Source of the DNA: Streptomyces sp. CCM_MD2014
GTDB lineage: Bacteria; Actinomycetota; Actinomycetes; Streptomycetales; Streptomycetaceae
Length of the DNA: 64,000 nt
Reading direction: 5' to 3'
NCBI RefSeq assembly: GCF_000772045.1
Contig: NZ_CP009754.1
Span: 5,146,001-5,210,000 of the forward strand
A model generated the notes under the pieces. The model made no database searches. It was not told the DNA's origin and worked only from the letters and a program-made list of their open reading frames with translations. Shown piece by piece: positions 46,249-52,621 of the stretch. The position numbers and the translations under genes are program-made. Within the stretch, counting starts at the first letter, position 1. Every line of letters starts with the position of its first letter.

Positions 46249-47697
46249 TCAGTCCTCGCCGCCCGCCTCACGGGACACCGCCTCGGCCGCCTTCGCCGCC
46301 GCGCTCCCCGGACGCTTCCGGGCCACCCAACCCTCGATATTCCGCTGCTGGCCACGGGCCACGGCCAGCGAACCGGGCGGCACGTCCTTCGTGATCACCG
46401 AGCCCGCGGCGGTGTAGGCACCGTCCCCGACCGTGACAGGAGCCACAAACATGTTGTCCGAACCCGTACGGCAGTGCGAGCCGATCGTCGTGTGGTGCTT
46501 GTCCTGCCCGTCGTAGTTCACGAACACACTCGCGGCACCGATGTTCGTGAAGTCACCGATCGTCGCGTCACCCATGTAGGACAGGTGCGGAACCTTCGTC
46601 CCCTCACCGATCGAGGCGTTCTTCGCCTCCACGAACGTACCGATCTTCGACTTCAGACCCAGCCGCGTCCCCGGCCGCAGATACGCGTACGGACCGACGG
46701 AGGCCTGCGGACCGACGTGAGCGCTGTAGGCGACCGTGTTGTCCACCCGTGCGCCGGCGTCCACCCGGGTGTCCGTGAGCCGGGTGTTCGGCCCGACCTC
46801 GCAACCCTCGGCCAGATGCGTGGCGCCGTGCAGCAGCGTCCCCGGGTGAACGACCACGTCCTGCTCGAACGTCACCGTCACGTCCACCCACGTCGTCGCC
46901 GGGTCCACCACGGTCACGCCGGCCAGCATCGCCCTGGTCAGCAGCCGGTCGTTGAGAATGCGGCGGGCCTCGGCGAGCTGCACACGGTTGTTGATCCCCG
47001 CGATCTCCCGGTGGTCCCCGGCCACCGACGCGCCGACCCGGTGCCCCGCCTCGCGCAGGATCCCCAGCACGTCCGTGAGGTACTCCTCACCCTGACTGTT
47101 GTCCGTGCGCACCTTGCCCAGGGCGTCCGCGAGCAGCTGCCCGTCGAAGGCGAACACACCCGAGTTGATCTCCCGGATCGCCCGCTGCGACTCCGAGGCG
47201 TCCTTGTGCTCCACGATCGCCGTCACGGCGCCCGAGGCCCCGTCCCGCACGATCCGCCCGTACCCCGTCGCGTCCGGCACCTCGGCCGTCAGCACCGTCA
47301 CCGCGTTCCCGTCGGCGGAGTGGGTGGCGGCGAGGGCCTTGAGCGTCTCGCCGGTCAGCAGCGGGGTGTCGCCGCAGACCACCACCACGGTCCCGTCCAC
47401 GGCGCCGCCCAGCGCCTCCAGACCCATCCGCACGGCGTGCCCGGTGCCGTTCTGCTGCTCCTGGACGGCGGTGCGTACGTCGGGGGCGACCTCGGCGAGG
47501 TGCGCGGTGACCTTCTCGCGGGCGTGCCCGACGACGGCGACCAGGTTCTCGGGGTCCAGCTCACCGGCCGCGGCGAGCACGTGCCCGACGAGGGACCGGC
47601 CGCACAGCTCGTGCAGGACCTTGGGTGTGGCCGACTTCATACGGGTGCCCTCACCCGCTGCGAGAACGACGACGGCTGCCGGGCGAATGGCGCTCAC
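46249..47697 (-). CDS. glmU: Bifunctional N-acetylglucosamine-1-phosphate uridyltransferase / glucosamine-1-phosphate acetyltransferase
   Basis: GTG 47697 gives 482 aa. The N-terminal pyrophosphorylase domain has VVLAAGEGTRMKSATPKVLH (about 9-28), QNGTGHAV and CGDTPLL. The C-terminal left-handed beta-helix shows hexapeptide repeats, YLRPGTRLGLKSKIGTFVEA, and NYDGQDKHHTTIG (catalytic His). It performs the last two steps to UDP-GlcNAc for peptidoglycan. The open frame continues upstream towards the tRNA but has no start support. tRNA-Gln lies 125 bp upstream on the same strand. Confidence 0.95.
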   Translation of the reverse strand: MSAIRPAAVVVLAAGEGTRMKSATPKVLHELCGRSLVGHVLAAAGELDPENLVAVVGHAREKVTAHLAEVAPDVRTAVQEQQNGTGHAVRMGLEALGGAVDGTVVVVCGDTPLLTGETLKALAATHSADGNAVTVLTAEVPDATGYGRIVRDGASGAVTAIVEHKDASESQRAIREINSGVFAFDGQLLADALGKVRTDNSQGEEYLTDVLGILREAGHRVGASVAGDHREIAGINNRVQLAEARRILNDRLLTRAMLAGVTVVDPATTWVDVTVTFEQDVVVHPGTLLHGATHLAEGCEVGPNTRLTDTRVDAGARVDNTVAYSAHVGPQASVGPYAYLRPGTRLGLKSKIGTFVEAKNASIGEGTKVPHLSYMGDATIGDFTNIGAASVFVNYDGQDKHHTTIGSHCRTGSDNMFVAPVTVGDGAYTAAGSVITKDVPPGSLAVARGQQRNIEGWVARKRPGSAAAKAAEAVSREAGGED

Positions 47698-47822
47698 GGG
47701 ATGCCCTTCGGCTTTGAGGGGGTGGGGGTGGACATCCGCAGGATACCGGGGTGGTTTGTGGGGGACATGAGTGCGGGCCCCGACAGTGATGTCAGGGCCC
47801 GCGATGAGGTCACGCACAGTGG

Positions 47823-47895
47823 CTCCCCCGCAAGGATTCGAACCTTGTCCTGCTAGATCCAAAATCTAGTGTGCTGCCGGTTACACCACGGGGGA
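47823..47895 (-). tRNA. tRNA-Gln (anticodon TTG)
   Basis: The 73-nt minus-strand sequence folds as a cloverleaf. The acceptor stem is TCCCCCG with CGGGGGA, the D-arm contains GTGTAACCGGCAGCAC, the anticodon stem CTAGA/TCTAG encloses the loop TTTTGGA (anticodon TTG, reading CAA), and the T-loop is TTCGAATC. The 3' CCA is not encoded. The gene lies between glmU and the HTH gene. Confidence 0.95.
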
Positions 47896-47909
47896 ACGTG
47901 CGTCAGACC

Positions 47910-48776
47910 TTACCGGAGTCGTGTGATGGCGTCAGCGACGATCCCCGTCCACCAGCCTTCGATCCGGCGGTACAACTCGGCGCTCTGTCGCACGGTGAGT
48001 ACGAGACAACCGCGGCTGTCATCGCCCGTGTTCTTGCGTACCGTCTTCGGATTGTGCCGCTTGAGCGTCGTCTTGCCGAAGGAGCTGCGGTCCGCCTGGA
48101 CGACGTCTGCCCAGTAGGCCTCCGCTGACTCGACGTCGGCCGTCTCGTGAATCATTACGCGGTAGGTGATGCGCTCACGCTCGATGCTGAGCAGGTCCAG
48201 CCACGAGAGGAAGAGGCGGATCATGTCGGAGTCGCTGTTGACGAAAGTGACTCGTTCTCGTCGCGCATGTGGCTTGTCCTTGGTGCCCTCGGCCCAGTAG
48301 AGGGCCACGCCCAGCAGGAACAGATCGCGATCGGACAACGCCCCGATTTCCGCTGCTGCAGCCTCCTTGGTCTGCTGTCGATGCTCCTGGCGCACCGCCA
48401 GCTCGTGCTCCCAGCGCTTGCGTGCGGCCAGCCTGGCCTGTTCCGTTGGGTCACGTCGTTCCGGTTTCGGCAGGTCACGTACCCACAAGGAGATCGATCC
48501 CTTCGAGCATCCCAGCTCCGCTTCGATCTGGTCGTACGTCCAGCCTTGGAGGCGTAGTTCCCTGGCCTTCGCACGCAGGTCGTCCTTTGCGCGCGGTCGC
48601 TTCGTCCACTCCGGCGGCGGCTCGCCCTCCACGAGTCGGTTGAGGATGTCGTTGTTGAAGACCTTCAACTCGTCGCGGATCTGCCGAAGGCTGTAGCCGG
48701 CCCGCCGCAGCGCCACCGCCCGCTCCCGCAGCCCTTCGAAGTCCGCGTACTTGTTCTGTGAACGTGCCATGGGCAT
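47910..48776 (-). CDS. HTH protein with LAGLIDADG-like C-terminal domain, beside tRNA-Gln
   Basis: 288 aa (ATG 48776; ATG 48770, giving MARSQNK, is possible; neither has a ribosome site, so leaderless translation is conceivable). Two N-terminal helix-turn-helix units follow one another: LRRAGYSLRQIRDEL near 25 and LRLQGWTYDQIEAELGCSKG (about 74-93). After a helical linker comes a domain with LFLLGVALYWAEGTKDK, VTFVNSDSDMIRLFLSWL and RVMIHETADVESAEAYW, which has the pattern of LAGLIDADG-type folds. Catalytic competence is unclear. Its stop is 14 bp from the tRNA on the same strand, so one transcript may contain both. Confidence 0.7.
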   Translation of the reverse strand: MPMARSQNKYADFEGLRERAVALRRAGYSLRQIRDELKVFNNDILNRLVEGEPPPEWTKRPRAKDDLRAKARELRLQGWTYDQIEAELGCSKGSISLWVRDLPKPERRDPTEQARLAARKRWEHELAVRQEHRQQTKEAAAAEIGALSDRDLFLLGVALYWAEGTKDKPHARRERVTFVNSDSDMIRLFLSWLDLLSIERERITYRVMIHETADVESAEAYWADVVQADRSSFGKTTLKRHNPKTVRKNTGDDSRGCLVLTVRQSAELYRRIEGWWTGIVADAITRLR

Positions 48777-48904
48777 ACCGTCCGGCCGGAATCTTCGTCT
48801 CCGGAGGGAAACGGTCCCGGGTTCACCAGTTCGAGGGATATCGCGTCGTATCGTTTGTCGAAAGTCACCGGAAAAGGGGCGGTCGGCGCCCGTAGGCTGG
48901 AGGC

Positions 48905-50224
48905 ATGACCACGACGGGGGAAGACCACGTACCGGCCCGGGGTGGGCCTTGGTGGTGGGACAGGCGGCGCGGCGCGGTGCTCGATGTGAGCCTCGGTGTC
49001 GTGTCCGCGCTGGAGTGTGCGGCGGAGGGGGTTCCGTTCGCGCGGGACGCCGGGATTCCGACCGCGGCGGGGGTGCTGTTCGGGCTGCTGGCCGGTTCGG
49101 TGCTGGTGGTGCGGCGGAAGTGGCCGATCGCGGTGGTGCTGGTGGCGCTGGCCATCACGCCGGCCGAGATGGGCTTCCTGATGGGCGTCGTCGGCCTGTA
49201 CACGCTGGCGGCGTCGGAGCTGCCGCGGCGGATCATCGGGGCGCTGGCCGGGATGACGTTCCTGGGGACCCTGGTCGTGACGTTCGTGCGGCTGGGGCAG
49301 GACATGGCGCGGGACGGTCTGGAGCTGGGGGACTGGTTCCTTCCGTTCGCGTCGATCGCGACGTCCCTGGGGATGACGGCGCCGCCGTTGCTGCTGGGTC
49401 TGTACGTGGGGCAGCGGCGTCGGCTGATGGAGAGCCTGCGGGAGCGGGCGGACAGTCTCGAGCGCGAGTTGCAGTTGCTCGCGGAGCGGGCGGAGGAGCG
49501 CGCGGAGTGGGCGCGGGGTGAGGAGCGGACCCGGATCGCGCGGGAGATGCACGACGTGGTGGCGCACCGGGTGAGTCTGATGGTGGTGCATGCGGCGGCG
49601 TTGCAGGCGGTGGCGCGGAAGGATCCGGAGAAGGCGGTGAAGAACGCGGCCCTGGTGGGGGACATGGGGCGGCAGGCGTTGACGGAGTTGCGGGAGATGC
49701 TCGGGGTGCTGCGCAGTGGCGGGGAGGGTGCGCGTGCGGAGCGGGCGTCGGTGCCGTTGGCGGCGGTGGGGGTGGCTGCGGCTGCGGCGGCGTCGCGGGC
49801 GGCGGAGGACGGGGAGTCGTCGTCGGACGGGCCGTGTCTGTCGGAGCTGGACGAGTTGATCGGGCAGTCGGAGGCGGCCGGGATGGTGGTGGATCTGTCC
49901 GTGGAGGGGGAGCGGCGTGCGTATGCGGCGGAGGTGGAGTCGACGGCGTTCCGGGTGGTGCAGGAGGCGTTGACGAACGTGCACAAGCATGCGGCGGGTG
50001 CGAAGACGTATGTGCGGTTGGCGCATCGGGTGTCGGAGATCGCGATGCAGGTGGAGAACGAGCCGCCGCCGGAGTTGTCGGGTGAGGCGTCGGCGCGGTT
50101 GCCGTCGGGGGGCAATGGGCTGGTGGGGATGAGGGAGCGGGTGGCCGCTCTGGGGGGTGTGTTCGTGTCGGGGCCGACGGATGCGGGGGGTTTCCGGGTG
50201 TCGGCGGTGATTCCGGCGTCGTAG
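48905..50224 (+). CDS. Orphan NarL-type sensor histidine kinase
   Basis: 439 aa. Four to five membrane segments fill residues 25-175. The HisKA_3 dimerisation/phosphoacceptor helix reads RTRIAREMHDVVAHRVSLMV with the phosphorylated His near 221. The ATP domain has VVQEALTNVHKHA (N box) and GNGLVGMRERVAALGG (G boxes); an Ala/Ser-rich insert precedes it. The ligand is unknown. No response regulator gene adjoins it; the atypical regulators in this window are far away. It is transcribed towards the convergent SUKH-3 gene, only 14 bp apart. Confidence 0.88.
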   Translation: MTTTGEDHVPARGGPWWWDRRRGAVLDVSLGVVSALECAAEGVPFARDAGIPTAAGVLFGLLAGSVLVVRRKWPIAVVLVALAITPAEMGFLMGVVGLYTLAASELPRRIIGALAGMTFLGTLVVTFVRLGQDMARDGLELGDWFLPFASIATSLGMTAPPLLLGLYVGQRRRLMESLRERADSLERELQLLAERAEERAEWARGEERTRIAREMHDVVAHRVSLMVVHAAALQAVARKDPEKAVKNAALVGDMGRQALTELREMLGVLRSGGEGARAERASVPLAAVGVAAAAAASRAAEDGESSSDGPCLSELDELIGQSEAAGMVVDLSVEGERRAYAAEVESTAFRVVQEALTNVHKHAAGAKTYVRLAHRVSEIAMQVENEPPPELSGEASARLPSGGNGLVGMRERVAALGGVFVSGPTDAGGFRVSAVIPAS

Positions 50225-50238
50225 GGGTGGGCCGGTCG

Positions 50239-50733
50239 TCAGTTGGTGGTGAGGCGGGTGGGCTGGGTGCCGGCGACGAGGGTGGCGAGGGCGGTGTCGA
50301 TGGTGGGGCCGAGGTACCAGTCGCCGGTGTGGTCGAGGGCGTAGACGCGGCCTTCGGTGTCGATGGCGATGAGGGCCTGGCTGTCGGTTTCGGTGCCGAG
50401 GGGGCAGGTGTGGGTGCCGAGTGCCCGGCCGAGGTCGCCGAGGGTGCGGGCCATGTGGAGGCCGTGGAGGGGGTCGAGGTGGAGGGTGGCGGGGGCGATC
50501 TGGCGGCCCGGTCCGGTGGGGGTGATGTGGAGTCCGCCGAATTCGGCCCAGGCTTCGACGGCGGCGGGGAAGACGGTGTGGCGGTGTCCTGCGGGTGAGG
50601 TGTGTTCGCGCAGGGTGTCGGCCCAGATTTCGGCCTGTTTGATGTCCCAGCGTCCGGGTTGCCAGCCGGCGTCGCGGAGTGCGGCGTCGACGGGGACGGG
50701 GAATCGGGTGGTGGAGGTGCGGTCGGCTTGCAT
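50239..50733 (-). CDS. SUKH-3 immunity-like protein
   Basis: 164 aa without signal or membrane segments. Family traits of SUKH-3 are the early WQPGR (24-28), FPAAVEAWAEFGGLHITPTG (55-74), CPLGTETDSQALIAIDTEGRVYAL (110-133) and a WYLGPTIDTALATLVAGTQP end. SUKH proteins neutralise nucleic-acid-targeting toxins by direct binding in polymorphic toxin systems. It follows the YwqJ-like deaminase gene by 67 bp on the same strand, so it is the natural candidate antidote. Confidence 0.82.
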   Translation of the reverse strand: MQADRTSTTRFPVPVDAALRDAGWQPGRWDIKQAEIWADTLREHTSPAGHRHTVFPAAVEAWAEFGGLHITPTGPGRQIAPATLHLDPLHGLHMARTLGDLGRALGTHTCPLGTETDSQALIAIDTEGRVYALDHTGDWYLGPTIDTALATLVAGTQPTRLTTN

Positions 50734-50800
50734 GTGCCCTGGTTCGTTTCGTCGGCTGGTGCGGCGGGTTGGTCGGCGGTGTGGGTGCCGGTCAGTCGTC

Positions 50801-51331
50801 TCAGTCGTCGTCGGTCGTGGGGTCGACGACGCGGACGCCGAAGTGGGCGGTGAGGGCGGTGCAGGCGCGGCAGGGTGCGGCGAAGGCGCCGTGGAGGGGG
50901 TCGCCGTCCTCGCGGATGCGGCGGGTGGTGAGTTTGGCGTGTTTGAGTGCTTTGCGGGCTTCGCCGTTGGTCATGGGTTTGCGTGCGGCGCGTTTGCTGC
51001 GGGCGGCGTCGGCGGTGGCGAGGTGCCGTGAGATGAGGATGGTCTCGGCGCAGCGTCCGGTGTAACGGTCTCGTTGGCCGCTGGTGAGGGTGTCGAGGAA
51101 GTCCTGGACGAGGTGGTGCAGGGCGGGTGGCGTGTCGGCGCGGGTGGCGGTGCCGGTGAGGGTGGTGCCGCGTACGGAGAGGGCGGCGGCGACGGTGGGG
51201 AGTATGCCGTCGCGGCGGTGCCGGAGGGTGGGGGCCTGGGCGGTGTCGGTGCTGCTCCAGCCGATGCGGGGGTCGCCGCCGTGGCGGTCGTCGGACCGTC
51301 CGGTGTCGGGTCCCGTCTGTGTCGCCGTCAT
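50801..51331 (-). CDS. Stand-alone YwqJ-like deaminase
   Basis: 176 aa, ATG after GGAGGGG. The C-terminal half has the zinc sites of the deaminase superfamily: CAETILISRHL (Cys94-Ala-Glu96) and APCRACTALTAHFGV (Pro153, Cys154, Cys157), the pattern of YwqJ-type toxin domains. The N-terminal half is a short polar segment without secretion, WXG or repeat domains, so the protein probably stays in the cytoplasm. Expected activity is deamination of a nucleic-acid base or nucleotide; the substrate is unknown. The SUKH-3 gene follows directly. The 290 bp upstream are shared with the divergent HNH-SUKH gene. Confidence 0.8.
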   Translation of the reverse strand: MTATQTGPDTGRSDDRHGGDPRIGWSSTDTAQAPTLRHRRDGILPTVAAALSVRGTTLTGTATRADTPPALHHLVQDFLDTLTSGQRDRYTGRCAETILISRHLATADAARSKRAARKPMTNGEARKALKHAKLTTRRIREDGDPLHGAFAAPCRACTALTAHFGVRVVDPTTDDD

Positions 51332-51621
51332 GATCGTTTCCCCTCCTGAGCATCCCCCCGGAGGTCACAGAGTGCCAAATCCCGTGGCTGCTGCGGAAGC
51401 TGGGGCGTGGCGACACGCCCGGGTATGGGCGGTGTGTCACGGGAGGGTGACGGCTGGTCACGGAAGTGGGGGTGCCGGGGGCGGGGTGCGGGGTCCGGTG
51501 CCGGTGACCCCTCTGGCGGTACCGCATAGGCTGTCGGCACCGCGGTCGGACGCGGGGACCAGACAGTGCAGGCAGATCAGAGGGATCTGGCAGCAGACAG
51601 ACGCCGCAGGGGGCAACCGCC

Positions 51622-52614
51622 ATGACGACAGGTCGGCTCGGGCAAGCAGCCGCGCCGCCGAACGCGGCCTATGCCGGGCAGGTCGTGCATTTCCCGGATC
51701 CGGTGCGGGCGGCCCGTCACCCGAGAGGGGTACGGGTGGACGCGGGTGGTTACCCCGATTTCTCGCCGTACGCGCGTGCGGTCGCGGAGATCGCGGATCC
51801 GCCGGAGGGTTTCGGGGTCGACGAGTTGCGGCTGACGGACTACGTGTCGGCGAACGCGGCGCTGTCGGCGTCGGGGCACGAGTTGTGGGACACGGTGCCG
51901 GCGGTGGCGACGCCGCACGGCTGGACGTGGCACCACGTGGCGGGTTCGCGGCGGATGGAGCTGGTGCCGGTCGAGGTGAAGGCGTTGCTGCGGCACCACG
52001 GCGGGATCGCGACGGCGGCGGTGGACCAGGCCAAGCGGGGCACGCGGCCGTTGCAGGAGACGCGTCCGGCGCACTTCGGGCTGCCGAAGTCGGGGGTGGC
52101 CGTCACGGAGCAGCAGGTGCAGGGGGTCGAGGAGGACCTGGGGTACCGGCTGCCGGGTGCGTACCGGTCGTTCCTGAAGGCGGCGGGCGGGTGTGCGCCG
52201 GTGGGCACGGCGCTCGACGCGGAGCTGGGGCTGCTGGTGGACCAGCCGTTCTTCACGGTGCGTGAGGAGGCGGCGGTCAACGACCTGGTCTATGTGAACA
52301 AGTGTCTGCGGGACCACCTGACGAAGGATTATTTGGGCGTCGCGTTCGTCCAGGGGGGTCTGCTCGCGGTGAAGGTGAAGGGCGAGCGGATCGGTTCGGT
52401 GTGGTTCTGCGCGTACGACGACGTGCGGGACGTGGATCCGTCGTGGCCTCCGGCGGATCGTGTGGAGCGGCTGCTGTTGCCGTGCGGTGAGGATTTCGAC
52501 GCGTTCCTGTCGCGTCTGGCGGGCTCCCCGCCGGAGTTGGAGACGGTGGCGAACCTGATGGTGGACGGCGGGTTCGCGCGTGCGGTGCCCGCGTCGGCGT
52601 CGGTAGGGGAGTGA
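51622..52614 (+). CDS. HNH/WHH-like nuclease domain fused to a SUKH (SMI1/KNR4) domain
   Basis: 330 aa. The N-terminal half resembles the HNH/Endo VII toxin nucleases: YPDFSPYARA (44-53), LTDYVSANAAL, then GWTWHHVAGSRRMELVPVEV (100-119, Trp103-His104-His105) and HHGG (125-128). After a linker, residues about 158-300 form a SUKH domain (VTEQQVQGVEEDLGYRLPGA, YRSFLKAAGG, and a GSVWFCAYDD end). Toxin-type and immunity-type folds in one chain suggest self-inhibition or a sensor role. No signal peptide is seen. The next gene starts 7 bp later on the same strand and is probably cotranslated. Confidence 0.8.
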   Translation: MTTGRLGQAAAPPNAAYAGQVVHFPDPVRAARHPRGVRVDAGGYPDFSPYARAVAEIADPPEGFGVDELRLTDYVSANAALSASGHELWDTVPAVATPHGWTWHHVAGSRRMELVPVEVKALLRHHGGIATAAVDQAKRGTRPLQETRPAHFGLPKSGVAVTEQQVQGVEEDLGYRLPGAYRSFLKAAGGCAPVGTALDAELGLLVDQPFFTVREEAAVNDLVYVNKCLRDHLTKDYLGVAFVQGGLLAVKVKGERIGSVWFCAYDDVRDVDPSWPPADRVERLLLPCGEDFDAFLSRLAGSPPELETVANLMVDGGFARAVPASASVGE

Positions 52615-52621
52615 GCTGACG

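Noticed and set aside
47823..47895. tRNA-Gln as attachment site of the integrated element.
   Set aside because: No integrase or direct repeat lies near it, and the transfer genes are 36 kb away, separated by core genes.
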